64,000 nucleotides of DNA from Gnomoniopsis sp. IMI 355080. Its lineage: Eukaryota; Ascomycota; Sordariomycetes; Diaporthales; Gnomoniaceae. The translations under genes and the position numbers were made by a program. The notes under the pieces are model-generated. The model made no database searches. It worked only from the letters and a program-made list of their open reading frames with translations, and was not told the DNA's origin. Numbering within the stretch: position 1 is the stretch's first letter; the number at the start of each line of letters is the position of its first letter. The DNA is taken from contig JAPEVC010000032.1 in NCBI GenBank assembly GCA_027946555.1, positions 62,001 to 126,000 of the forward strand, written 5' to 3'. Below are positions 1 through 11,440 of the stretch, one piece after another.

Positions 1-555
1 TCAGTTCATGACATTGTGTCGGAAGCGGATAAACAGGGCTTCGAAGTCATTATGCCGTTCAGGGAGAGAACTTTGACAGAGAACGATCTCGAGTTACTAA
101 GCCCGCGGGCGGCAAAGTATGTCGGTATGCGAATTTGGTATGGAGGCATTTTGCGGAAGCGGATATGATGATACCGAGGCAATAACAATGTCAAAATTCT
201 GAGCTACTGCTAACACCAGTGTCTTGACAACTTTGTGGTGGCAGAAGACCCTTGACCGAGATCCTTTCAGACAACGAGGGCTGGGACGTGAGGTCTCGAG
301 AACTCTGAGCACCATCACCACGATCAGAGTTTCACAAATGGGTTTGAAAAGGGGAGGAAGCAGCACTGGGGACTATTCTGAGTTTCAAATTCCATTACAT
401 TTTACCTTTTACCCATCAGGTACATGTTCAAGCATTGCGACATGAAGACACCTGGAATTGCGCCGCTTGTTCACTCTCAGAGAGGGTGAAGCATGTCCAA
501 CTTAGCTCATCTTCCGCCAACGCGAAGTTCCAGCCTCCGCAGTTCCAGCCTTCTG
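1..555. other. Left-edge stretch without a supported gene
   Basis: Only short overlapping reading frames occur on both strands and none looks like a protein family. It probably holds the 3' flank of the minus-strand gene that ends at 556 and possibly the flank of a gene outside the window. Confidence 0.5.
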
Positions 556-2025
556 TTACTGTTGCATCAAAATCGGGTTCCCCAGTGGGTCTTGGAGTTC
601 CATCCTCTCAGCCTGCTTGCGCGTGTGCCACTGACGTTCCCGATCACGCTCCCGATTTCGCTGGATCTTGGCCGCCAACTTCTCACTTGCACGACGAGCT
701 GCACGGTCGTTCTCAAGCTTTTCTTGGCGCCTACGTTCCAATGTCTCGGGAGACTCTTTGAAGCCAAACAGAGCTGAGAACTTGGAACGGGGCGCCGGGT
801 CCGTTTGAAGAATGTTGGCAGGGTGAACCGGACGTTGAGGAGAGGGCTCAGGCAAGGGTAGCGGCGTCGTTTTCTTCGATTTGGTCGAAGATCGTTTGGC
901 TTTGGATGACGAGGATGACTTTCTGTGCCTGGAGGAAGCCACCTTTTTTGAGGATGATGATTGCCTAGCGGACGACGATGGCCTCGTGGAACTGTTCCCG
1001 TGGCTACGTGGTTCGGGAGGTGGTAACGGGGCCGAGCGAGGCTTCTGGAAGCTATCGGGACGAAGAGATGGAGGTGAGATGTGCATAACTTGTTCGGCTT
1101 GCGGCTGCGATGATACACGGGCGAAAGCCGGAGTTGGCGCTCCGCACTGGGCAAAGAGCTCTAGCGCATGCGGGTATATCGTCGTGAAAGGAATCCAGAA
1201 CTCTTTACCCAGAAGGTGGACATTCTCCTCCGCGCTCAACGGACCTGTTCCATCATGGGCGAATTCAAGCTCAACCATTCGCTTCAGGACTGAGAACAAG
1301 GCCGCGGCAAAGTCTTCTTGTGCGCGCTGATCCCTCGCATTGATCCAGCTCCAGGCAATATTGTCTGCCAGCGTTGGTAAAGTCAGAAGAACAAGGCGGA
1401 TTTCACTCACCGGCTCGAAAGGTCCCTCCCGATACCTGATCTTGCTCTCAATAATTTGCAGACGCTGAAGTTCACGATCAGAGACCCAACGAATGCGAAC
1501 AGAAATGGGCTCAACGCCCCTTAAATCGCCTTGATACTCAAGCACATTCTCGTCGTTCCGAGAAACAGTGAAGAGCGATTGCGAATAGAGCCAGACGCGG
1601 ATTGTCTTTCGGGACGAACTTTGGCACATGATGCTTACAACATTCCTCCGCTTGCTTCTGGGACATCCCCATAGTGCTTCAGCGTACGAGCCACTTACAG
1701 CGTAACGAAAATGCTGAAGGGATGAGTCGAGATCTCGTAAGACATGAGCGTGCGCACGATCAAACACATTGAAGGCAGCATCACCGTTGTCGTCTTGCTG
1801 GATCTCATTGTCGACAAGGTCTTGGAGATCTTCTGAAGGACGGCGTCTGTATATAGAGGCCTCACTGGAACGTGTAGCGGCTGGGGGTACAATGATCTCC
1901 GGCCGATTTTTGTGGTGGCGCCTCTGTCTAGTGCCTGGTTGTGCTGCAGCGGACACAAGCTCGATCTCGTCGTCTTCGCGGCGCTTCCGGGCGCTTGGAA
2001 AACAGCACTTGAAGAAGTCAGCCAT
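556..2025 (-). CDS. Conserved-looking fungal protein of unknown function, Ser/Lys-rich C-terminus
   Basis: A single-exon frame of 489 residues. The start is taken at 2025 (MADFFKCCFP...) because the 30 residues upstream in the same frame look like leader sequence. The N-terminus has an adjacent cysteine pair (CC, residues 7-8) followed by a basic stretch, which could be lipidated; that is inference. Residues about 95-310 look globular (many W, Y, L, I), with a mixed alpha/beta appearance. From about residue 320 the protein is low-complexity: proline/serine-rich, then runs of S, K and R around SSSSKAKRSS, then a charged R/E/K-rich probable helix to the end. I do not recognise the family and assign no function. 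It diverges from the membrane-protein gene at 2987 across about 960 bases. Confidence 0.7.
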   Translation of the reverse strand: MADFFKCCFPSARKRREDDEIELVSAAAQPGTRQRRHHKNRPEIIVPPAATRSSEASIYRRRPSEDLQDLVDNEIQQDDNGDAAFNVFDRAHAHVLRDLDSSLQHFRYAVSGSYAEALWGCPRSKRRNVVSIMCQSSSRKTIRVWLYSQSLFTVSRNDENVLEYQGDLRGVEPISVRIRWVSDRELQRLQIIESKIRYREGPFEPVSEIRLVLLTLPTLADNIAWSWINARDQRAQEDFAAALFSVLKRMVELEFAHDGTGPLSAEENVHLLGKEFWIPFTTIYPHALELFAQCGAPTPAFARVSSQPQAEQVMHISPPSLRPDSFQKPRSAPLPPPEPRSHGNSSTRPSSSARQSSSSKKVASSRHRKSSSSSKAKRSSTKSKKTTPLPLPEPSPQRPVHPANILQTDPAPRSKFSALFGFKESPETLERRRQEKLENDRAARRASEKLAAKIQRNRERDRERQWHTRKQAERMELQDPLGNPILMQQ

Positions 2026-2986
2026 GTTTCTAAGAAGGGAATTGAGGTGGGGTTCAGCAAGCTTCGCAGATACGCTCCGTTGGATTGATCCGAAATATTC
2101 TCGTTTTCTTCCCAATTTTGCTTTGTCGACTCTGGTTTATAATGAGCACGAATCTGATTGTCATGTCGATGCTAGATGTCAACCTGGTTCGGGGAGGTCT
2201 TCATGGCATTTATATTGCAGTGCCACCGAGATAGCAAGATGATCAAGGAGATAGGCGGATGAAGAATAAGTCTTGATCCAGGACAATGGTATTGTTGAAT
2301 ACCTAGGTAGGCTCCTCATATATTGCTGAGAATAGATGACAGGCAACAAAGCCCCTGCTCCGGCTTCCACAAAGTAATAGCTGTCCTTTGATTTTGCTTT
2401 GCATATATTCGTACCTTGTCTCGGCAGTCGTCTTTGTGTTGCTCAGCACAAAGGGCGCTTGGTCAAGTGTCGAATTACTGACTCCAATATACAAAGCAGA
2501 TCGCAATGGCGAACGCCGAAAGGCCTCAGAAGCCTTCTAGGGAAATAACTAGCGGCCGAGACAAGCCTTCATATTCTCACATTTCATAGGAGCGTCTACT
2601 CTCTCATTACCACCACATGGACCCTAGGTACTGTAGCCACAGCGTAGCGATTGAGGCCCCAGTTGTTCCGCGACAAGATGATTACGTGGTCACAGGAAAG
2701 TTGTCGAACAAATTTTCGAGAACTCACAATATTTGATCCATGAAGCCGAAAAAGCTGGTGCAACATATATACCGGTCACCCGTCTTCTGGCTGATCGGAT
2801 ACTCTTGGCATCGTCAGAACTACTGAACTTTTCAAATCGATAAAATCGACAGTAAATATCGTCCTGTGATACGCCTTAGCGACTCACCGGAAGAATACTG
2901 CCATCCCAAGCTCATTGCCTCTGGAAGGCAGTCTCCCAATTTGTCAACAGCATCTTTCTCGACAACACTTCGGACCGGTCCCGCAC
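2026..2986. promoter_or_regulatory. Divergent intergenic region between two unknown genes
   Basis: About 960 bases separate the start codons of two outward-facing genes, so both promoters must lie here. It contains a TACCTAGGTA palindrome at about 2300-2309, a word that recurs elsewhere in the window. No reading frame in it is convincing. Confidence 0.5.
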
Positions 2987-3571
2987 ATGTCTTCCGCTCG
3001 TACCTCTGCTGCCAGCAGTGGCACCTCCACTGCTGCTGCATTGATCTCGTCTCTTGCTGCTCAGACCACCAAGATCTACAATCTGCTCATTGTTCTTCTT
3101 GTCTCCACGATTATTTGCATCCTCTCTGTGTGCACTTGCTTCTGCTTCTGGCTGAAGAAGCGCAAGACCAATAACAGTCTTGTTGGCTCTGAGCTTGCCA
3201 TACCCCTTGCTACCCTCAGTACTCTTCCCAACACTCTGCCCAGCACTCTTCCATCTTCACCTAAGCCTGCCCCGCCTGCGCGTAATCCCAACCGCCCCGT
3301 CATGATGCCACCCTTGACCTCATCTGCCATCCAGACTCGGCCCACCCAAACGCAGCGGTCACAGAGTGCTGGCCCCCCACTTCCTCTCAATCAGCGACCC
3401 ATACTGCCAAGGTACCAAAGCCATGGAGCTGACTATTCCTCTGGCCGTCCTCGACGCTATGGTAGCACTCATTTGTCTCAATCTGGCCCTTCTGTCTCTG
3501 CAAATGTCCATAACTCCTCTGTGACTGAGACTCCTCGCTCCAGAAAATTGGACAAGATCAACAACTCCTAA
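2987..3571 (+). CDS. Small single-pass membrane protein, unknown function
   Basis: A frame of 194 residues. The start is placed at MSSARTSAAS (2987), not at the more upstream in-frame codons, because the protein-like composition begins there. A short Ser/Thr/Ala-rich N-terminus (about residues 1-27) precedes one strongly hydrophobic segment (about residues 30-53, IYNLLIVLLVSTIICILSV and a Cys/Phe-rich end). A basic stop-transfer sequence (KKRKTNN) follows, then a disordered proline/serine/threonine tail of about 135 residues. This topology suggests an N-out, C-in anchor with a cytosolic tail, as in fungal single-span sensors, but the short N-terminal part carries no recognisable domain. No intron is needed. 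The function is unknown. Confidence 0.6.
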   Translation: MSSARTSAASSGTSTAAALISSLAAQTTKIYNLLIVLLVSTIICILSVCTCFCFWLKKRKTNNSLVGSELAIPLATLSTLPNTLPSTLPSSPKPAPPARNPNRPVMMPPLTSSAIQTRPTQTQRSQSAGPPLPLNQRPILPRYQSHGADYSSGRPRRYGSTHLSQSGPSVSANVHNSSVTETPRSRKLDKINNS

Positions 3572-4162
3572 TATTCTCAAGAAATGAGTGTCTTGGGGAA
3601 TTCAACCGTCATCGGATCTTACTCGTGGTCGAGTACCTAGACAGGTAAGTAAAGGAGGTAGTGAGTTGGGGTATGAGCAGGCTCCCCCGATCAGACAAAA
3701 ATCAAAATGCAAACATATTCCCGAACCTAGATAAGTTCTGATGGTTCCTATACGCTCTGACAAGAAAATAATTGTGACATAATTGCTCTGCAACAAAAGC
3801 TGGAGCACTGACCAAGCAGGCGACTCCATGGTGGCAGGGAGCCTTGTTGAAGTCAGACAACGCGCCAGGCAGAAGCACGTGGGGTCGCGCCTGCCCCGCT
3901 TTGAGGACCTCAGCACAACGCCCAGAGGAACAAACGCGCCGCGCTTCTGCCTTGATTAAAGCAAACACGCGCCATTCTAAGTTCTAGTGTTCTACTTGTA
4001 CTTTTACTCCTACTTTCGCCCCCTCCACCTTCTAATTCCACTTCATGGTTGACATCGCGTCTCATGCCTCCATAGTCTTCTATCCAAAGACACCAACACC
4101 GCGGTCTTGTCTCCGTTCACTGCATCACAATCTGGTCTGACGCGGGTTGCATCACCTACGCC
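3572..4162. promoter_or_regulatory. Upstream region of RAD50
   Basis: About 590 bases between the end of the small membrane-protein gene and the RAD50 start. Pyrimidine-rich stretches near 4010-4045 resemble a fungal promoter or 5' leader. The minus-strand frames here (about 90-105 codons) show no family features. Confidence 0.45.
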
Positions 4163-7100
4163 ATGTCGCGCATCGACGGACTGACCATTCAGGGCATCCG
4201 ATCTTTCGCGCCAGACCACCGTGAGGCGATCAGCCTTTATACGCCACTGACCCTCATCGTTGGATACAACGGATCCGGCAAGACTACCATCATCGAGTGC
4301 TTGAAGTACGCTACCACCGGTGATCTGCCACCCAACAGCAGGAATGGCGCATTCGTCCATGACCCAAAGGTATGGCCTCTTTTCCCTCCTCTCTCTCGTC
4401 GACCTAGGTCTCTTCTCGTGCAGCTTGGCATCCGTAGCTAATCAACCGCTTCAGCTGTGTAACGAAAAGTTGATTCTGGCCGACGTTGGTCTCAAGTTTA
4501 CCTCTCTCAGCGGCGTCCAACATGTCCTTCACCGAAAACTGCAGGTCTCCGTGGCCAAGTCCGGAAAAAGCACGTTCAAGACAATCGAGGCCAGTTTGAA
4601 GAAATCAGGAGAGGCGGAACTCAGTACGAGCTTGAAGGAACGCAGTGTCGATGAAGATCTCTCCAGACTCCTAGGCGTTTCCCCTGCCATCCTTGACTCC
4701 GTCATCTTCTGCCACCAAGAGGAGTCTCTCTGGCCTATGAGCGAGCCCGCTGCCCTCAAGAAGAAGTTCGACGAGATTTTCGAGGCTCAGAGCTACACCA
4801 AGGTGATAGATCATCTGAAATTGATCCGAAAGCAACGAGGTGAACGGCTGCGCTTCCACCAACAAACTCTGAAAGAAGACGAAAAGAATGTCACGCAAGC
4901 GAGAGAGAACACCAAAGACATTGAAAAATTGACGGCAGAAATCGAGCGACTGTCAGAAGAAGAATCTGAGCTCGAGACGAAAATTGAAACGCTCCAAGAG
5001 GCACAGAAGGCCACGCGGGTGGACGCCAATCAATATCTCAACATATTGGGCAACCTCAACAATCTGCAGACGGAATTGGAACACAAAAATGCCACTGTTG
5101 CAGAACTTCGTGACAGCATCGAAATACTAAACGATAATGACGATGAGCTGAAGAGAGCTTTGGCTCAATTTGATACGAGATTAGACCGACTGCAAAACCT
5201 CATCAGCGAGGACACTACTCAGTACACCGGACTTGAGGAGGAGGGAAAGGATATCAGTACAAAACTGAACGCTAAGCTCGGAGAAAAGGGTAGGCTGGAG
5301 TCCGACAAGGAGAAGTACGAGCGCCAATTGCAGAAGCGCATTGAGATGATCCAGCAAGCCGCCAAGAGACATGGGATACCAGGCTTCAGCAACGACCTCG
5401 ATGACAACCAAGTTCAGGCTTTCAAAGAAAAGCTTCAGGCTATGTTCAACATGAAGAAAAAGGAGCACGAACGGCTTGAGAATGAAGTGGCCAAGGCGAC
5501 CAACGAAGCTGGTGATAAGATCTCAGAGCTAGAAACCAGGAAGGCTTCTCTGAAATCCTCAAGGACATCGGCAAGAGAAAGAAGGGCCGAAAATGAACGC
5601 AAGATCAAGCGGTTGCAAACGGAATCCGACTCTGTTGATTGTGATGAGGGCCAGATCATTATTTTGGAAAAAAACAAGTCGGCCCTGGCAGAGCGCTACC
5701 AGAGTGCCCAGAGCGACTTCAGTCAAAGTGCTTGGGACGACAAGATCCAAGGAGCCAAGAGCGAGGTGGCCGAGCTGGAGAGTAAGAGCGCGGAACTGAG
5801 CTCTGAGCTCGTAGCCTGCACGACACTCTCTAGCGAACGGGCGCAGCTGGACCTACGCAAGAAGGAACTGAAAGACCGCGAAGGTAATCTCCAGAGCCTG
5901 GTGGGGACCTACAGTGACAGAATCTCCAGGATCCTGCGATGCGGATTCAATATTGACTCCGTCGGCTCTGACTACAAATCTAAATTCGATGAGCAGACTG
6001 CCTTTGTGAAAGACGAGAAGGATCGTTGTGATCTACTTCAGGGCGAGCTCAACCAGCGAGAATTCGAGTTGGCCGAAGCACGCAGACGCCATGCCACATC
6101 GCTTGAGACCAAGTCCAAGTATGAAAAATCTGTGCTCAAGGTCCTGAAGGCAGTGGTTGAGCCTGAAGCGGCCGAGACAGTCTCCGTGGAAGACTTCGAC
6201 ACCCAATACGAGGAGATCGAAGACGTCAGATCAGTTGCGGAGAAGGACTTGAATCTTTTCGACAAGATGAAGGATTATTATACGCAGTCACAAACTTACT
6301 TGCACACCAAGAATAAGTGCATGTTATGCGAACGTGGCTTCGACGACGATCAGCTGAAATCGAAGCTTCTGAAGAAGATTGCCAAGGGTCTGGATGACGA
6401 GCAGAAGAAATCGATAGAGGCTGACTATCGTGCCGCTGACGCAAAGTTCAGAAAACTGACCGCAGTCCGTGCGGACTACGATGCTCTTCAGCGATTGGAA
6501 AGTGATCTTTCAAAGATGAAGAAAGATGTCGATGGAGCGCAACGTAAGCGAGAGGAAAAGCTCCACCAGCTCGAGGCTGCTGAAGGCAAACGCGCCAAAG
6601 CTGAAGAGGCTTTGGCCGAGGTTGTGTCTGTGTCCAAGAGCGTCTCAGAGATCACCCAGCTGCACACAGACATTGGGGAGTCCAAGCTCCAGATCGGAAG
6701 GCTGCAATCGCAGTCACAGATGAGTGGCAGCGGTCGTAGTGCCGAGGAGATCCACACTGCTCAAGGGAATGTCTCTGAAAAGCTGAAGGAAGTCAGGAAA
6801 AATTTGGAGAACTTGACCCGGGAGCGGCAGCGACTGTTAGACCTCGTCAACAACCTCGAGCTCGAGCAGAGCGAGAACCGGAACAAGCTCAACCAAGCCA
6901 AACAGAAGATGGACAAAATAGCAAACCTGTCCAGAGATATCAAGGCCTTGAAAGACGAGAATCAGGGCCTTGAGAAAGAATCGGACAGCACAGACCAAGA
7001 ACTGAAAGCCCTTCAACCCCAGATCGATTCGGCCAGAGGTCAGCGAGACGCTGCACGTGAGGCGGGCCGTGAGAAAGCAAGGCAAGTCGCTGAGGCGCGC

Positions 7101-8198
7101 GACGCCATTGCCAGCACAGTCAGTAGTCTAAACATGGTCGAAGCCGACATACAGGACTATGAAGACCGTGGCAAAGCTTCTTCTCTTGCTTCTTGTGAGC
7201 GAGCCATCCACAATCTCCAGCAGCAGTACGATCGCCTACAGAAGGAAATGGCCGATACGATGCAACGCATCAACACTCAGAAGAAGGAGCATGCTCAGGG
7301 CGACAGCAGAAAAAGGAACATCAACGACAATTTGCGATATCGTCAGTACTGCCAGGCGATCGACAATCTTACCAAGGAAATTGAGCAATTGCGGACCCAT
7401 AATGCAGAGGACGACTACAACAGACTCATGGGCGAGGTCAAGAAGCTTGAGCTTGAGGAAGTTCGCCTGACAGGCCGCAAGAACACGATTGTCGGACAGA
7501 TGGGGGCCAAGGACGAAAGCATGAAGCACATGATGGAACTACATGATAAATTCTACAAAGGTGCCGAGGCAAAGTACAAGGAAACCAAGATCAAGATGGA
7601 GACTAACAAAGCCGCCATCGACGACGTGGGTACTTTTAGCAACGCGGTCGACAAGGCGGTCATGCAGTTCCATTCTCTGAAAATGGAAGAGATCAACCGC
7701 ATCGTCGGGGAGCTCTGGCGCTCCACGTACATGGGCACAGATATTGACACGATCGCCATTCGGTCTGAGAACGAGACACCCTCAGCAACTGCTTCCACAA
7801 CAAGGAAGCAGTACAATTATCGCGTGACCATGGTGAAACAGGACACCGAGATGGACATGCGCGGCCGCTGCTCGGCTGGCCAAAAAGTCCTGGCGTCCAT
7901 CATCATCCGACTTGCTCTCGCCCAGTCGTTCGGCGTCAATTGCGGTCTCATCGCCCTCGACGAGCCCACGACGAACCTTGACAGTGACAATATCAAATCG
8001 CTGGCCGTGAGCTTGCATGGCATCATCCAGGCCCGCCAAGCTCAGGCGAACTTTCAGCTGATTGTCATCACCCACGATGAGGAGTTCCTGCGATATATGA
8101 GGTGCAATGAGTTTTGTGACTTCTTCTACCGCGTCACGAGGAATAGAGACCAAAAGTCTGCCATCAGCAAGGAGGATATTTCACGGATTATGGACTGA
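4163..8198 (+). CDS. RAD50: DNA double-strand-break repair ATPase Rad50
   Basis: Two exons, 4163-4369 and 4455-8198, joined across an 85-base GT-AG intron, give 1316 residues, normal for Rad50. The Walker A motif GYNGSGKTT (residues 34-42) is in exon 1. A very long coiled coil follows, interrupted by the zinc hook CMLC (Cys691 and Cys694), through which two Rad50 molecules dimerise. Near the C-terminus are the ABC signature CSAGQKVLAS (from residue 1208) and Walker B LIALDEPTTNLD (Asp1238, Glu1239). Rad50 forms the MRN/MRX complex with Mre11 and Nbs1/Xrs2, tethering and processing DNA ends in repair, telomere maintenance and checkpoint signalling. All catalytic motifs are intact. The frame crosses the intron without a split codon, with DPK joined to LCNEK. 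The other complex subunits are not in this window. Confidence 0.96.
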
Positions 8199-9214
8199 TG
8201 ATCGGGGGTCACCGGATGAGGCCACAGAACGAGAGACGTGTCGATCTCGAATGTACGAGAGCCATTGGGATCATTCAAGGCGTTTCGGTGTATTGATGTT
8301 TTGCATGGCTAGCGATTGCATTTGAGAGCTGATCATTTTGCTGATATCCATGAAGAAGTAGAATCATAGACAGGTCAGCCTTGCGGATAAGAGCAATTGA
8401 CTTTTTCACAATGGCATCAAGCACTTTCAGAACCTCCCTATCAATCGATCGTGCCGAAGAGAAGGTACCTTCGTGATGATTCAACCCTTACAGTGACGGT
8501 CATTTCGATCACTTATGCGCCCATCGTTGACTTATGCACCTCAATTTATGCTTCGACTTTACGAATCAGCCTCGCGTTCATGACGAAGTGCGCCTATGGC
8601 CTCGTTTCGACAGTAGAGAGAGGCCCCTCAGATTAAGGTTGTTTCGAAGACGGAAAGATTCTAGTCTCGTGTTCAACTTACAACTTTTTCTCCTTGAGCA
8701 ATCAGCATGCATCATTGAGGCCAATTGCACAGCGTCCTGGTTCCGTTCATGTCATTTTCCAGGCCGACCAACGTTCCGTGTGTACACTCCTGGCATTCCT
8801 GTCCTGCCCTTTAATGGTCTCTGCATCGTGGCTTCATGTTGTATTCATTCACGTGTCCCCATATCAGGATCCTTGGCAAACACGATAGTTGGAAGTCATA
8901 CTTTTTTCCCAAGGTGCATGCGGTAAAAAGAAGATGTCGAATACTCAATGGGTCATTACAGTGCCCTAAAGCTGGGCTGCTTCATTTCCACCTGTGTACC
9001 TCATACATGCCACCCCCCCCCCCGGTTTGCAAGAAAGAGAAAGTCCGCACTCCGTCGAGCTGCCTTTACATACTCGCCCAGCGAAGCCCCTTGCCCAGCG
9101 AAGCCTCTCATTCTTCGCATCGTGCCGTGGCCTCGCACTGCTAAGCTCGTGCCCGTGCCCGTCACAGACAGGCTAGTATACTACTCTACTGTGCCCCATC
9201 GGCAGTTCGCTGGC
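8199..9214. other. Convergent 3' intergenic region with a poly(C) tract
   Basis: About 1 kb between two genes whose 3' ends face each other (RAD50 on plus, PPP4R2-like on minus). It holds an uninterrupted run of 11 C at about 9013-9023. The longest frame (about 130 codons near 8534) has no protein-like features. Confidence 0.5.
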
Positions 9215-11440
9215 TCAGGGGGCATCTTCTGGTTTCTCCGTTTCCTCCTGACTAGCAGGCTTGTCGTCGCTGGTTGACGCTGGAGGCTCCCGCTCAGCGG
9301 GCGCCGCGGCATCCGTTTCGCCGGCTTGGCCCTCGCCCTCCTCGCGGGTGCTCTCCGGCTGTGTTGCCTCGGCCTCATCCTCGCCAGCAGCAGCAGCAGC
9401 AGCAGCAGGCTTGGGTGAGGCAATCTCGGCTTCTTCGACGGCGGGTGTGGTATCGTCCGCGCTCGGGGCCTCTTGTTCCTCCAGGGTCGCGCTCTTGAGC
9501 CGCTTCGCCCCTGACTCGGCCTCCGAGATGTCGGAGTCCGCCTCGCGTTTGACAGGACTAGATCGTGCGCTCAATGTGGCTGACTTGGGCTCAAGTTCCA
9601 TGCCCTCCGGTAGCGGGTCCGCTGTTGTCTTCTCGTCGACTGCGCCGTCCTTGCTACTGTCACCTTCGACCGTCTGCTCGGTCGGGTCCGCTGCTGTCGC
9701 AGACTCGACATCGCTAGATGCGGGCGTCAACACGGCAGCACTGTCACTGTCATCAGACGCGGCAGCACCCTCGCTCTGGTCTAGACTCATCGGAATCTGC
9801 GACTCATGCTTCCGCCCCACGGCGGCCTCCACGTCTATCCCGCGCACCTCGGTGTTGCCTCCGTGGCTGATACTGAAAGTGGAGGAGCTCCCTGTCTTTT
9901 GAGGGCCCATGTCCGCTGCACCGATGATGTCCGGACCACGAGCGTGAGGCGCCTCGTCCTCATCGGCCATATCCTCATCTGACTTCTCGCTGCTTGTGTC
10001 CTTCTGGGCCTCACCTTCACCCTCACCCTCGCCCATAGTAGTGTCAGCGCCATCCTCCCCGGCCGTAGACGAAGCAGCCGGGTTTGAAGTTACTACGATC
10101 GGCCCGCTCCTAGCAAGCTGGCTCACGGGCACCACGCCGGCCCGCTGCTCTTGACGGATGAGCTCACCCTGTGTGATGACGCGCTGCTGCTGCGCAGCAC
10201 TCAATGACGAGATGCCGTTGATAGACACCGATACAGTCTCAATACTTCCCATGCCGTTCGGCCCGTCGATTGTCTCGGTACTCTCGGTCCGCACCTGCAT
10301 CTCAAATTGGCGTCCCTGTCTTTGCTGTGACGTTGGACTCGAGTTGGCGCTTGTGTTGGAACCAGCGCCTTGGCCCACCGCAAGCGACGTCCCACCGGCC
10401 TCCGACCCGAGCGTTGACGACTCCCCGCTCTCGCTGCTGCCGTCGCCACCACCATTCGCCGCCCGCCTCGCTAGCCAGGGGATTGGGGTCAGCAGCGCGC
10501 CACCGAGCGCCTCGTCGCTGCCGATTGGTGCACCACCGGTGCTGCTGCTGGCCCAGATGGCCTGCGCTGGCTGTTCCGGCTTCGGGTCGCTGCTGTCTTC
10601 CTGTGCGCCGGTAGCCTCGGTGACACCGTTGATGTGCATGTGGCTCATATCAGGGATGGCGGGGGGAAGCGGATAGATATTGTTCCCGCTCGTGACGTGC
10701 ACAACGCGATCGACGGCGTGTAGGTACGAGGGTAGAGAACGGTAGTGTTTGCGCGGCTCGAGAACAAGCTCGGCGAGGCGCTGGATGGTATGCGGCGGAT
10801 AGGTGTGGAAGTTTTCGTTGAGGACGCCGGTAATCTCGGCGACCATGGCAGTGATTTGCGGAGGAAGGGTCCCTGGTTCGAGCTCGGGGGCAGGAGGTGG
10901 CTCAGAGGTGGGTGAGGTGGAGGCAGGCGCGTTTGCTGGCGCGGCATTCTCTTTGTCGGTCTCTTGTGAGGAGGGCCCGGCGCTGTCATTGCCGCTGGTG
11001 TTGGTGTTGGCGGGAGGGTCTATATCGGAAGAGGAGGAAGTTGGTTCGGCGGGGTCTGAGGAGGGTGGGAGGGGCGCGAGGAAACGTGGCTCTGGAAGGA
11101 GAGGAGGTGCGGCGACTGTTGGTTGGGGGATGCGCGGGATGGGGAAGTCGTGGTGAGCAGTCTGGGAGGCTATGTCAGATCGAACATGAGACTATGGACG
11201 ACTAGAGGTGAATATATAGTACCTTTTCGATATGCGACACGACCGTGGCAAGCAACAGTGGCCAAGTCGAGCTGTCGAGGTAGTCACATGTCAGCGCGTT
11301 GTCGCGAAGAACACCTCGTGCGTGATGCGCGCTCTCTCTCTTGATCTCTCTGTTTGCGATTGAGGAGTGTCTTACTAGTCCATGGAGCCACCACTGGCGA
11401 GCTTGCGCAATGTCTCCTCGGCATCGGTGTCCATCTCCAT
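9215..11440 (-). CDS. Protein phosphatase 4 core regulatory subunit R2 (PPP4R2-like)
   Basis: Three exons on the minus strand: 11440-11376, 11271-11223 (49 bases) and 11161-9215, giving 686 residues. Exon 1 reads MEMDTDAEETLRKLASGGS; the junction with exon 2 restores DYSTWPLLLATVVSHIEK, and exon 3 resumes at TAHHDFPIPRIP, all in frame with GT-AG borders. A Pro/Ser/Thr-rich insert (about residues 50-135) separates this from the second conserved block, VAEITGVLNENFHTYPP through LHAVDRVVHVTS (about 145-195). The remaining 490 residues are acidic, Ala/Glu/Ser-rich and disordered. PPP4R2 proteins bind the PP4 catalytic subunit and act in DNA-damage recovery and other nuclear dephosphorylation. Family assignment rests on the two blocks; the acidic tail also fits family members. 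Confidence 0.8.
9377..9415. repeat. Trinucleotide (CAG-type) run inside the PPP4R2-like gene
   Basis: A short run of tandem cagcag units on the plus strand, read on the minus strand as an alanine run in the acidic tail. It is likely length-variable between strains. Confidence 0.55.

Noticed and set aside
881..1330. 149-codon plus-strand frame
   Set aside because: A shadow of the minus-strand gene at 556-2025.
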